A program made the translations under genes and the position numbers. Source: CAZOVB01 sp964583095 (GTDB lineage Bacteria > Planctomycetota > Phycisphaerae > SM23-33). From it: a stretch of 45,886 bases of DNA. A model generated the notes under the pieces. The model did no database searches. It had not been told where the DNA came from and worked only from the letters and a program-made list of their open reading frames with translations. Positions 25,773 to 34,045 of this stretch are shown in pieces. The stretch's first letter is position 1. Each line of letters begins with the position of its first letter. The DNA is taken from NCBI GenBank assembly GCA_964583095.1, contig CAZOVB010000034.1:1-45886 (forward strand), in the 5' to 3' direction.

Positions 25773-27317
25773 ATGTCCAGGGCTGACAGCAGCTTTCGCG
25801 TCAAGGCATTCTCGCAGGAAAAGCAGGCGGATCCGACGGTTTTCGCCATGTTCGGGGCCACCGGAGACCTCACCGCCCGGAAGATCGCACCGGCCCTGTA
25901 CAACCTCGCCGTTCAAGGCCACATCAGCGACAAGACCGTGGTGCTTGGCGTGGCCCGGAGAGACCGCAGCGACGAGAAGTTCCGCGATGAGATGCTCCAG
26001 GCCGTTCGCGACCACGGCAGGAACGGCGTTGACGAGAGCTTCTGGCAGGCGTTTTCCAAGCGATGGTTCTACCACGTCACCCACGCCGATGAACACGGGG
26101 AATACGAAACCCTCCGAGACAGGATCAACCAACTCGATGAGCAGTTCGATGCCCAGGGCAATCGCCTCTTCTATCTGGCCATGACGCCGGAGACCTTCCC
26201 CACCATCTGCAGGCACCTGGGGCAGGTGGGTCTGAACGAACCCGGACGCCAGGGCGCCACTTCCCGCCTGGTCGTCGAGAAGCCCTTCGGGCGGGACCTG
26301 GCCTCGGCCGCTTCGCTCAATGACGACATTCACCGCTACTTCGACGAATCGCAGATCTATCGAATCGACCACTACCTGGGCAAGGAGACCGTCCAGAACA
26401 TGCTGGTATTGCGTTTTGCCAATACCATTTTCGAACCCCTGCTGCGCCGGGAACTGGTAGACAACATCCAGATCACCACCTCCGAGGAGGTCGGCATGGA
26501 AGGCCGGCGGGGTCCGTTCTACGAAGGCGTCGGAGCCATGCGGGACATGATGCAGAATCACATGCTTCAGTTGCTCGCGCTGCTGACGATGGAGCCCCCT
26601 TCCGACACCGATGCCGAGAGCATCCGCGACGAGAAGGTCAAGCTCCTGCGTTGTCTGCGGTGCAAGCAACCCGACGATGTGGCCCGCGAGGTGGTCCTGG
26701 GACAGTACCAAAAAAGCGAAGACGGCCCGGCTTATCGAGAAGAGGAAGGCGTGGACGAGAATTCGACCGTCGAAACCTTCGCAGCCATGAAACTCTTCCT
26801 CGACAACTGGCGATGGGCCAAAGTGCCCATTTACCTGCGAACCGGCAAGCGCCTCGCCGCCAAGGTCTCCGAGGCCGTGGTGGAATTCCGCCGCGAGCCG
26901 ATCAATCTCTTCCAGGAGTTCGGCTGCGACATGGGTGGAGCCAGTCACCTGCACATTCGCATCGCTCCCAATGAAGGCGTGAGCATCTGCTTCGATTCCA
27001 AGGTGCCCGGGCCCAAGATGCTCCTGAGGCCCGTCACGATGGACATGTCCTACGACAACGCCTTCGAGTCGGCCACGCCCGAGGCGTACGAGCATCTTAT
27101 TCTCGACGCCATGCAGGGAGATCCCACGCTGTTCATCCGCGGGGACGAGGTGGAGGCCTCCTGGCGTTTCATCGACAGCGTCCGCCGGCACCTGGGCAGC
27201 GACAAGGGACCCAGGCTCCATGGATACACCCCGGGCACCTGGGGCCCGGAGCAGGCCAACGATCTTTTTCAGGACCCCTACAAGCGCTGGCATCTGGTCG
27301 GCGGAAGGGTAGAATAG
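25773..27317 (+). CDS. zwf: Glucose-6-phosphate 1-dehydrogenase
   Basis: A 514-residue enzyme that oxidises glucose 6-phosphate to 6-phosphogluconolactone with NAD(P)+, the first step of the oxidative pentose phosphate (or Entner-Doudoroff) route. The nucleotide-binding motif GATGDLT is at residues 28-34 and the substrate-binding signature RIDHYLGKE at about 196-204 contains the catalytic His-Asp region. Length and motif spacing are typical. GAAGGAG lies five bases before the ATG. The 74-bp gap upstream holds no terminator. The lactonase gene follows after seven bases, so the two successive enzymes are co-transcribed. Confidence 0.96.
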   Translation: MSRADSSFRVKAFSQEKQADPTVFAMFGATGDLTARKIAPALYNLAVQGHISDKTVVLGVARRDRSDEKFRDEMLQAVRDHGRNGVDESFWQAFSKRWFYHVTHADEHGEYETLRDRINQLDEQFDAQGNRLFYLAMTPETFPTICRHLGQVGLNEPGRQGATSRLVVEKPFGRDLASAASLNDDIHRYFDESQIYRIDHYLGKETVQNMLVLRFANTIFEPLLRRELVDNIQITTSEEVGMEGRRGPFYEGVGAMRDMMQNHMLQLLALLTMEPPSDTDAESIRDEKVKLLRCLRCKQPDDVAREVVLGQYQKSEDGPAYREEEGVDENSTVETFAAMKLFLDNWRWAKVPIYLRTGKRLAAKVSEAVVEFRREPINLFQEFGCDMGGASHLHIRIAPNEGVSICFDSKVPGPKMLLRPVTMDMSYDNAFESATPEAYEHLILDAMQGDPTLFIRGDEVEASWRFIDSVRRHLGSDKGPRLHGYTPGTWGPEQANDLFQDPYKRWHLVGGRVE

Positions 27318-27324
27318 GTAGATC

Positions 27325-28098
27325 ATGAGCAATTCCGAAAAAAACAGGAGAGTGTTCGTCAGGCCTTCGGTCGCGCAGGCGACGCATTTCGTGGCTGAGC
27401 TGTTCCAGTCGATCATCTGCGAGGCCGTTGCCGAGCGAGGCACGTGCAGTGTCGCCCTGGCCGGGGGCACCACCCCCCACGCGCTGTATCATCTGCTGGC
27501 CTTTGAAGGCGGCATCGCCGAGCTTCCCTGGGGCAATGTCGAGTTCTTCTTCGGCGACGAGCGCGACGTGCCCCTGGACCACGTGGAAAGCAACTACGGC
27601 ATGGCCCAGCGGACGATGCTTGACCACGTGCCGGCCGACCCCACGCGGGTCCACCCGATGCGAGGCGATGCCCCCGACCTGGACGAAGCCGCAGCAGAGT
27701 ACGAACAGATCATCCGTCGCGTCGTGCCTTCCAACCAGGACGGTATTCCCGTTTTCGATATCATCCTGCTGGGCATGGGCTCCGACGGGCACACGGCCAG
27801 TCTCTTCCCCGACACGCCGGCCCTGAAGGAAGACAATCGCCTGGTCGTGGCCAATCACGTCCAGACCATGGACCGCCACCGCCTGACGATCACCTATCCG
27901 CTGATCAACAACGCCCGGAATATCATCTTCCTGATCACCGGACAGGACAAAGCCGACGCGGTGGCCAAGCTGGTCCGCCAGGGCCCCGACAGCCAGGCCG
28001 ACATCCCCGCCGCCCGCGTGGAACCCCAAAACGGCATCTGCTTCGTCGTCCTCGATCCCCCCGCCGCCAAGAAGACCGACCACCGCCCGGAGGCATAG
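27325..28098 (+). CDS. pgl: 6-phosphogluconolactonase
   Basis: A 257-residue DevB-type lactonase that hydrolyses the zwf product to 6-phosphogluconate. Diagnostic are VALAGGTTPHALYHLL (about 47-62), WGNVEFFFGDERDVPLDH with the conserved FGDER, and LGMGSDGHTASLFP near residue 150, all typical of the NagB-like fold family. It follows zwf by seven bases, a pairing seen in many bacteria. The C-terminus is slightly longer than in the shortest homologues. Confidence 0.93.
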   Translation: MSNSEKNRRVFVRPSVAQATHFVAELFQSIICEAVAERGTCSVALAGGTTPHALYHLLAFEGGIAELPWGNVEFFFGDERDVPLDHVESNYGMAQRTMLDHVPADPTRVHPMRGDAPDLDEAAAEYEQIIRRVVPSNQDGIPVFDIILLGMGSDGHTASLFPDTPALKEDNRLVVANHVQTMDRHRLTITYPLINNARNIIFLITGQDKADAVAKLVRQGPDSQADIPAARVEPQNGICFVVLDPPAAKKTDHRPEA

Positions 28099-28110
28099 CC
28101 TGGGGACAGA

Positions 28111-29853
28111 ATGCTCACGGAACTGATTGTCAGGAATTTCAAGGTCTTCCAGGAAGTGCGGGTAGAACTGGGCAATCCCGTCGTCTTCGTGGGTCCAAAC
28201 AACTCCGGCAAAAGCTCTGCCTTGCAGTCATTGGCCCTGTGGCATCTTGGCCTCAAGAGATGGCTGGAGAAGCGAGGAACGACAGCCGTGCCGTCCAAGA
28301 GGCCCGGGGTGACCATCAACCGGCGAGATCTGACATCGGTGCCTGTGCCTTCCTCAAAAATGCTGTGGCGAGACCTGAGTGTAAGAAAACAGAAGCTGAA
28401 CTCCTCGGGAGCACGAGGGACCTCGAATATCCTCATCGAAATCGAAGTCAGGGGCGTCGGAAAAAACAAGGAATGGGTATGTGGATTCGAGTTCGATTAT
28501 GCCAATGAAGAATCCATTTATTGCCGACCCCTGCGCCTCAGCGAGGACAAGAACCCCGAAAGGATGCCGATACCCCCTGAGGCCGGGGAGGTCGAACTGG
28601 CTTTCCTGCCACCCATGTCGGGCCTGGATGCGCGTGAGTTTCGAAAAGACCCCGGTGAAATCGACACGCTCATTGGGGAAGGGCGAACCGCCGAGGTACT
28701 GCGAAATCTCTGCCATCTCTTGAGTCAACAGGAAGAAGGCAAACCCTGGCAGCGCGTAACCAGAGCGATGCGAGACCTTTTCGGCTTGGAGGTCTCGCCC
28801 CCCCAGTACGTCCCCGAAAGAGGAGAGTTGACGATGGGGTACAAGGACCCCAGAGGGGTTGCTCTTGATTTATCCTCCTCCGGCAGGGGCGCGCAGCAGG
28901 TCCTTCTTCTTCTGACCTACCTCTACCTCAAACCCCACTGCGTTCTCCTGCTGGATGAACCGGACGCACATCTGGAAATCCTCAGGCAAAGGCAGATATA
29001 CAACGCTTGTGTGGAGGGAGCCGAGGAGACCGGGAGCCAGATCGTCGCCGCAAGCCATTCCGAAATCCTTCTGAATGAAGCGGCACACCGGCACACGGTG
29101 ATCGCCTTTGTTGGCGACCCGCACAGGATAGACGACCGTGGTTCGCAGGTCCTCAAGTCCCTCAGAGACGTCGGCTTCGATCAGTACTACCAGGCAGAGA
29201 TCAAGGGATGGGTTCTCTATCTGGAGGGCTCTACGGATCTGAGCGTTCTGCGAAGCTTCGCCCGCCGCCTCGGACACCCTGCCTGCAAGCTCCTCGATGA
29301 TCCGTTCGTGGTCTATGTGAAAGACCGGCCTGCGGCTTCCAGGAGTCATTTTCACGCCCTGAAAGAAGCCAAGAAGGATCTGGTGGGGTTCGCGCTTTAC
29401 GATCAGCTTAAGACAAATCCGGAATCCGCCCAAGGGCTTGAGCATTACTGCTGGAAACGCAACGAAATCGAGAACTACCTCTGTCAACCCGAGACGCTCA
29501 GGGCCTATGCCCGTCATTCGGCCTCGATGGATGCGGGAGGCCCGTTGTTCACCGAAACTCTGGGGCGGGAACGGGAGAAAGTCATAGAGGAATGCATCCG
29601 GGATGTCGTTCCGCCCATAGCCCTGCGGGATCCGACCGATTCCTTCTGGACCCAACAGAAAGCCAGCGACGGTTTTCTCGACAAGGTCTTCCGGGAGTAT
29701 CACTCGCGTCTGGGCCTTGCGTCCCTGCTGGGCAAGACAGACTACCATCGTCTTGTAGACCACGTCCCCCAGGAGAAAATCGATCCTGAAGTTGCTCTGG
29801 TGCTCGACCGGATCTCGCATATAGCAGATCAAGCTCGGCCCCGTGGGCACTGA
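28111..29853 (+). CDS. AAA ATPase with TOPRIM-like C-terminal domain (OLD/DUF4435-type)
   Basis: A 580-residue protein. The N-terminal half is an ABC/SMC-like ATPase: Walker A GPNNSGKS (28-35), a degenerate signature SSSGRGAQQ (about 254-262), Walker B LLLDEPDAHL (about 278-287) and an ASHSE switch (about 314-318). The C-terminal third shows LEGSTD (371-376), ALYDQL around D431 and NEIENYL (451-457), the acidic pattern of OLD-like TOPRIM or DUF4435 nuclease domains. Similar proteins take part in DNA metabolism or phage defence (OLD, PARIS AriA/AriB), but this architecture is not a proven defence system. It starts 12 bases after pgl and is probably in the same transcript, an odd partner for pentose phosphate genes. 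Confidence 0.75.
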   Translation: MLTELIVRNFKVFQEVRVELGNPVVFVGPNNSGKSSALQSLALWHLGLKRWLEKRGTTAVPSKRPGVTINRRDLTSVPVPSSKMLWRDLSVRKQKLNSSGARGTSNILIEIEVRGVGKNKEWVCGFEFDYANEESIYCRPLRLSEDKNPERMPIPPEAGEVELAFLPPMSGLDAREFRKDPGEIDTLIGEGRTAEVLRNLCHLLSQQEEGKPWQRVTRAMRDLFGLEVSPPQYVPERGELTMGYKDPRGVALDLSSSGRGAQQVLLLLTYLYLKPHCVLLLDEPDAHLEILRQRQIYNACVEGAEETGSQIVAASHSEILLNEAAHRHTVIAFVGDPHRIDDRGSQVLKSLRDVGFDQYYQAEIKGWVLYLEGSTDLSVLRSFARRLGHPACKLLDDPFVVYVKDRPAASRSHFHALKEAKKDLVGFALYDQLKTNPESAQGLEHYCWKRNEIENYLCQPETLRAYARHSASMDAGGPLFTETLGREREKVIEECIRDVVPPIALRDPTDSFWTQQKASDGFLDKVFREYHSRLGLASLLGKTDYHRLVDHVPQEKIDPEVALVLDRISHIADQARPRGH

Positions 29854-29864
29854 CCCAGACGACT

Positions 29865-29897
29865 CCCTCCAGCCAAATCCGACTACAGCCTGGAGGG
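29865..29897. terminator. Hairpin between convergent genes
   Basis: CCCTCCAG (29865-29872) pairs perfectly with CTGGAGGG (29890-29897) around a 17-base loop, between the ends of the ATPase gene and the AraC gene. There is no T-run on either side, so a terminator role is uncertain. Confidence 0.35.
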
Positions 29898-29901
29898 CGG
29901 A

Positions 29902-30798
29902 TTATCTCAGCTTCGGCCCCTGGCGGTAGCGCCGGGGGCTGGTGCCCACGTGGCGGCGGAAGGTCCGGTTGAAGTGCGACAGGTCGCCGAAGCCGCACTG
30001 GAAGGCGATGTCCAGAACCTTCCGATCGGTTGTCTGGAGCAGGAGCATGGCCTGCTCGATCCGGCGGGCGGTGAGATAACCAATCACCGTTCGGCCCGTG
30101 TAACGACGAAAGCTGCGGGATAGATACGACTTGCTCAGCCCCACCTGCCCGGCCAGGTCGTCCAGCTTCCAGGCTCTTTGAAGATCCGCGTCGAGTTTCC
30201 GGCGGGCCCTTTCCGCCCAGGCAGCCCAGGGGTCATCCGGTGCCTGGGCTGCCTGCATCCCGCAGGCTCGCGCGCAGCGGGCGCACTCCAGCCAGAAAAG
30301 CTGCGTATGCAGCGAGATGGCTGCATCGGCCCCGGACGCACCCCCGCCCTGCTCACGCTCAATGGCGTGAAGGTGAAACTCGATGCCCTCCGGACGATCG
30401 GCCCGGATGCGCGAGACCCGCAGCGGCCCGGAGCCAAAGGCCGGGTGCATCGGCAGAAACGCTCCCAGTTCGCGCCCCAGACCATCGGGCAGCGGTGGCA
30501 GGCGGTGCCTGCGCAGGTCGACATAGATATTGAACAGATCGACCCGCCCCCCGATGGCCTCGAGCCGGTGACGCTGATGATAGTGCACCACGCTGAGGGT
30601 CCCCGGTACGTCCTCAGCCGTCACCGCCTCGAGCCGATGCCGCAGCCTGCCCGAAACCAGGTACACCATCTCGACAAATTCATGCCCGTGAAGGTGCTCA
30701 CCGGTGGTGGAGCGGAAGTTTGCAAACCGCTGCACCGCAAGTCCGCCCCGGGCCAGTTCCGCCCGCACGGGCTCGGGCAGAGACTGCCGGTCGTACAT
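29902..30798 (-). CDS. AraC-family transcriptional regulator
   Basis: A 298-residue regulator. An N-terminal cupin-like sensing domain (GEHLHGHEFVEMVYLVSG near residue 35) is followed by a C-terminal AraC double helix-turn-helix (LAGQVGLSKSYLSRSFRRYTG, then AFQCGFGDLSHFNRTFRRHVG, quoted here by their ends SRSFRRYTG and SHFNRTFRR). The start at 30798 is favoured by AGGAG six bases upstream; the frame is open for 17 more codons without such a site. It is transcribed away from the UroD-like gene at 30896 and likely controls it in response to a small sugar or aromatic ligand. A symmetrical sequence lies between the two. Confidence 0.88.
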   Translation of the reverse strand: MYDRQSLPEPVRAELARGGLAVQRFANFRSTTGEHLHGHEFVEMVYLVSGRLRHRLEAVTAEDVPGTLSVVHYHQRHRLEAIGGRVDLFNIYVDLRRHRLPPLPDGLGRELGAFLPMHPAFGSGPLRVSRIRADRPEGIEFHLHAIEREQGGGASGADAAISLHTQLFWLECARCARACGMQAAQAPDDPWAAWAERARRKLDADLQRAWKLDDLAGQVGLSKSYLSRSFRRYTGRTVIGYLTARRIEQAMLLLQTTDRKVLDIAFQCGFGDLSHFNRTFRRHVGTSPRRYRQGPKLR

Positions 30799-30834
30799 CC
30801 TGCGCTCCTGGAGGGTCCGTTTCGCCATGACAAA

Positions 30835-30872
30835 AAGCATGATGCGCAACGTTTTTGCTCGTTTCCATGCTT
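30835..30872. promoter_or_regulatory. Nested inverted repeats between AraC and UroD-like genes
   Basis: AAGCATG (30835-30841) and CATGCTT (30866-30872) form a perfect inverted repeat, and GCAA (30846-30849) with TTGC (30855-30858) forms an inner one on nearly the same centre. The position between divergent genes fits a regulator binding site. Confidence 0.35.
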
Positions 30873-30895
30873 AAACTGCCCTTCGAGGTGATTCC

Positions 30896-31894
30896 ATGCA
30901 GGCAATGACAACGCGAGAACGATTCCACGCCACCATGAACTTTCAGCCCGTCGACCGCATGCCGATGCTCGAGTGGGCCGGCTGGTGGAACAAGACCATC
31001 GACCGCTGGCACGAAGAAGGCCTGCCGGCCCAGCTGGAAGACCGCTACGAAATCTGCCGCCACCTGGGCCTGGAAATCTACCGCCAGGCCTGGATGCACA
31101 TGATCCACTGGCAAGGCCCGAGGCCCAAGAGCCACGGAGCCGGCGTCATCCAGGACCAAGCCGGCTACGAAGAGATCCTGCCCTACCTGCACCGCTGGCC
31201 GGTCGACCACGAAAACCTTGCCGCGTGGCGAAAGGAGCAGGAGAAAGGCGATATAGTCGTCTGGCTGACCCTGCCGGGCTTCTTTGACGGGCCCCGCCGC
31301 CTGCTGGGCATCGAGGGGCATCTCTACGCCTTCTACGATCAGCCGGACCTGATGCACCGGATCAACCGGGACCTGGCCGATTGGCACGTCCGCGTCTTCG
31401 AGGAGGTCTGCCGGACTTGCACGCCGGACTTCGTAACCTTCATGGAGGACATGAGCTACAACCACGGGCCCATGCTCTCGGGCCAAAAGTTCGAGACCTT
31501 CCTGGCCCCGTACTACCGGCAGGTTATCCCCACGATCAAGCAGCACGGAACCTGGGTGTTCGTAGATTCCGACGGGGACATCACCGAGCCGGCTCCCTGG
31601 TTCGACGCAGCCGGGATCGACGGCATCCTCCCCCTCGAACGACAGGCCGGCGTGGACCTGGCAAAGCTGCGAGAGACCTTGCCCCACCAGCGCTACATCG
31701 GCGCCTTCGATAAGATGACCATGCCCAAGGGGCGCCGGGCCATGGAGGCCGAGTTCCAGCGGCTCTTGCCCATTGCCCGCCAGGGGGGCTTCATTATCAG
31801 CGTCGACCACCAGACGCCCCCCGGCGTCTCTTTGGAAAACTACCGGATCTACCTGGACCTGCTGGAACAATATGCCCGCCAGGTCGCCCGCTGA
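30896..31894 (+). CDS. Uroporphyrinogen decarboxylase (UroD)-superfamily protein
   Basis: A 332-residue TIM-barrel protein of the URO-D/MtaA superfamily. It opens TTRERFHATMNFQPVDRMPMLEW, whose RERF and PVDRMP elements are typical, and ends DHQTPPGVSLENYRIYLDLL. Such paralogues, abundant in Planctomycetota, Lentisphaerae and Firmicutes, are not heme enzymes; many are thought to be corrinoid-dependent methyltransferase or demethylase relatives, though no corrinoid protein gene is nearby. GAGGTG lies five bases before the ATG. It is divergent from an AraC regulator and ends 11 bp from the convergent second UroD-like gene. The substrate is unknown. Confidence 0.82.
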   Translation: MQAMTTRERFHATMNFQPVDRMPMLEWAGWWNKTIDRWHEEGLPAQLEDRYEICRHLGLEIYRQAWMHMIHWQGPRPKSHGAGVIQDQAGYEEILPYLHRWPVDHENLAAWRKEQEKGDIVVWLTLPGFFDGPRRLLGIEGHLYAFYDQPDLMHRINRDLADWHVRVFEEVCRTCTPDFVTFMEDMSYNHGPMLSGQKFETFLAPYYRQVIPTIKQHGTWVFVDSDGDITEPAPWFDAAGIDGILPLERQAGVDLAKLRETLPHQRYIGAFDKMTMPKGRRAMEAEFQRLLPIARQGGFIISVDHQTPPGVSLENYRIYLDLLEQYARQVAR

Positions 31895-31905
31895 AGCCGA
31901 CCCGC

Positions 31906-33165
31906 TTACCCTGCCGCCCGGTCGGCTTCTTCCATGGCCATCTGGGCCCAGGCGTCCAGTCGCTCGGGCTGACGGTGGAGCGTGTGGACGTCCTTGAGGA
32001 TGATCTCCACCCGACAGCCGCGACAGGCATCGAGTGATTCCCGAAGGGCTTTGCGGGCCGCTTCCAGGTCGAAACGCGGCGCGCAGACATCGGTCGGGTT
32101 CGGCTTGAGCGAGAAGATCATGTCGGTTCCGATCCGCTCGGCCGCCAGGGCGGTATCGGCCCACGGGCTTACCGATAGGCGGCGAAGACGGGGAACCGTG
32201 CGGATGATGTCGATCTTGTCATGCAGCGGCTCGCAGCAGCCGTAGGCGACCGGGCCAAAACGGGCCAGCCATTTCTTCTCATAGGCCAGGGCGAACTCAT
32301 CGTGCATCCTCGGCGAGACTTCCGAGAAGATCTGGGCCATGCTCGATCCCCAGATCTCGTCGGCCCGGGCCCGGCGGACCTCGCCGTCGTATCCGGGCAG
32401 CGCGTCGTAGATGGCCAAGCCTCCGTTGCCGATCGTGTAGTTGCCGTTTCCGGTCGTGACAAGCCCCAACGATTCCCACTGGTCCAGGCGAGAGAGCATC
32501 GCGTCGGTCATCCGGCCGATGGCTGCGTGAACCAGTTGGGGCTGCTCGATCATGTCGATCATCAGCGTATCGATCCCGTACCATTTCATCAGGCGGTCCC
32601 ACGCGGAGGTCCCCCCGCGACAGATGCCCCGCAGGGCTGTCGGAGCGATTCCGTCGAATACCTCGCCGGCGATGGAAAGTCGACGCTGGGTCAGGTCCTG
32701 GTCGAGATTCACGATCGGGTCCTGGATCTTCTCCACGTCGGCCAAGCTGTGAATGACCGGCTCGAAGTGGGCCGATGTCCGGTACCCATCGGTCCGCGTG
32801 GCCGCCCCTCGCATGCCAAAACCGGAATCCCCGAAGGCGGGGGTCACGTACCAGGTATCGTCCAGCAGGAAGTCGGCCGGGAAGTGCTCCCACTGCCACA
32901 GGCGCTGTCGAAGGGCTTCTTCTATGGGCGCCAGATCCGGATGGCTGACAGAAGCCCGGCAGGCGTCGAACTCTTCCCACGGGATCTGGTAGATGTACAC
33001 AAGTGGGCGCCCGGGTCGAAGATGGTTCAGGTCGTTCCAGGCTTTCTTTCGCTTGCCGTTGGCCGGGTCGGCTGCATGCTCGGCCCAGCGTCGGGCCAGT
33101 TCCCGGACAGTTTGCAGCTCGGACGGATCGATTCGAGACGGTTGGGTCTTTTCAGGATTGCTCAT
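31906..33165 (-). CDS. Second UroD-superfamily protein
   Basis: A 419-residue protein of the same superfamily as the convergent neighbour but of a longer subgroup. It contains GNGNYTIGNGG near residue 235, YGCCEPLHDKI near 318 and a C-terminal EIILKDVHTLHRQPERL that typify the UroD/methionine-synthase-like proteins found beside AraC-type regulators. The CC-E-x2-H region could bind a metal, as zinc does in MtaA. The first ATG with protein-like sequence is 33165; a TAGAAT hexamer sits seven bases before it and there is no Shine-Dalgarno sequence, so the mRNA may be leaderless. It is divergent from a second AraC regulator. Confidence 0.82.
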   Translation of the reverse strand: MSNPEKTQPSRIDPSELQTVRELARRWAEHAADPANGKRKKAWNDLNHLRPGRPLVYIYQIPWEEFDACRASVSHPDLAPIEEALRQRLWQWEHFPADFLLDDTWYVTPAFGDSGFGMRGAATRTDGYRTSAHFEPVIHSLADVEKIQDPIVNLDQDLTQRRLSIAGEVFDGIAPTALRGICRGGTSAWDRLMKWYGIDTLMIDMIEQPQLVHAAIGRMTDAMLSRLDQWESLGLVTTGNGNYTIGNGGLAIYDALPGYDGEVRRARADEIWGSSMAQIFSEVSPRMHDEFALAYEKKWLARFGPVAYGCCEPLHDKIDIIRTVPRLRRLSVSPWADTALAAERIGTDMIFSLKPNPTDVCAPRFDLEAARKALRESLDACRGCRVEIILKDVHTLHRQPERLDAWAQMAMEEADRAAG

Positions 33166-33172
33166 GGGGCTG

Positions 33173-33178
33173 ATTCTA
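33173..33178 (-). promoter_or_regulatory. Candidate -10 box of the second UroD-like gene
   Basis: TAGAAT on the minus strand matches sigma70 at five of six positions and ends seven bases before the ATG at 33165. No good -35 was seen. Confidence 0.35.
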
Positions 33179-33201
33179 CCCGATCCCGGGCGCAGCGACC
33201 A

Positions 33202-33230
33202 TGGACACGAGTCGCCTATGCATGTACCAT
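33202..33230 (+). promoter_or_regulatory. Promoter of the second AraC gene
   Basis: TGGACA (33202-33207) and TACCAT (33225-33230) have a 17-bp spacer and match sigma70 at five and four of six positions. The -10 ends six bases before the ATG at 33237, so transcription would start at or next to the start codon. Confidence 0.45.
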
Positions 33231-33236
33231 TGTGAC

Positions 33237-34025
33237 ATGATCGACTTGTCCCGCGATCTCCGACCCGACCTGCTGCACTGGCATCGGTCGACACTGAGTC
33301 CCGCCTGGCGGTGCGCCGCCGTGCAGGACGACCATACCCGCATCTACCTGCCCCTGGCCGGAAGAGCCTGGGCCAAAGCCGGCGACGAGAAACTCGATCT
33401 GCGTCCGGGGCGATGCTTTTTGATTCCCCCCGGCCCGGGGCACTGCTTTGGATGCCAAAGCTCCATAACGCTTTGCTGGCTGCACTGCCGCCCGACGGTC
33501 TGGGAGGCCGTCGACCTGTGGCGCCTCGCCCAGCCACGCCTGGAAATCCCCGTCGATGCGACCATCCAGGCCGCCATGCACCGCATCTCTGCCCTGGACC
33601 GCGACGATCCCCTGGAACTTTTCGAGGGCGACGGGCTCTGCCGGATGCTCCTGTCGCGTTTTCTGCCCTCCCTGCCGGCCATCGACGAAGCCGCCTGGGT
33701 TCGCCCTGTCGTTGCCTACATCGAGGCCCATCTGCACGAGCCGCTGCGCGGGGCCGACCTGGCCCGGCGCGCAGGCTGGGACCGGGCCTACTTCACGCGT
33801 CGCTTCGGCCAGGTGCTGGGCCTGCCGCCGATGCGCTTCGTTCGTCTTCGCAGAGTCCAGCGCGCCCGGGCCCTGCTGGTCTCCAGCGACTGGAACCTCC
33901 AGGCCATCGCACAGCAGACCGGCTTCCACGACGCCTTCCACCTCTCGCGAAGCCTGCAGGAAGTCCTCGGCCTGCGTCCCAGCCGGATCCGCCGATCGGC
34001 CCGGGCACAGGAACCGATGCCATAG
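33237..34025 (+). CDS. AraC-family transcriptional regulator (second copy of the mirrored pair)
   Basis: A 262-residue regulator with an N-terminal cupin-like sensor (RIYLPLAGRAWAKAGDEKL and PPGPGHCFG) and a C-terminal AraC DNA-binding domain (LARRAGWDRAYFTRRFGQVLG, then QQTGFHDAFHLSRSLQEVLG, quoted by their cores YFTRRFGQ and GFHDAFHLS). The sensor differs from that of the 29902-30798 protein, so the two may see different ligands. The start at 33237 is favoured because a well-spaced promoter ends six bases upstream; in-frame ATGs at 33201 and 33222 overlap that promoter. Its stop is 20 bp from the end of the convergent GH94-like gene. Confidence 0.85.
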   Translation: MIDLSRDLRPDLLHWHRSTLSPAWRCAAVQDDHTRIYLPLAGRAWAKAGDEKLDLRPGRCFLIPPGPGHCFGCQSSITLCWLHCRPTVWEAVDLWRLAQPRLEIPVDATIQAAMHRISALDRDDPLELFEGDGLCRMLLSRFLPSLPAIDEAAWVRPVVAYIEAHLHEPLRGADLARRAGWDRAYFTRRFGQVLGLPPMRFVRLRRVQRARALLVSSDWNLQAIAQQTGFHDAFHLSRSLQEVLGLRPSRIRRSARAQEPMP

Positions 34026-34045
34026 GGACAGCCAGACGCTTTGTG

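Noticed and set aside
25206..27473. Long minus-strand open frame opposite zwf
   Set aside because: It is antisense to zwf and UPF0210, both strongly supported by family motifs.
28111..29853. Calling the ATPase a PARIS or Gabija defence system
   Set aside because: Only a general OLD/DUF4435-like pattern can be seen, no partner gene is present and there is no defence-island context.
30896..33165. hemE (heme biosynthesis uroporphyrinogen decarboxylase)
   Set aside because: Both proteins are distant superfamily members lacking the hemE N-terminal signature and lie beside AraC regulators, not heme genes.
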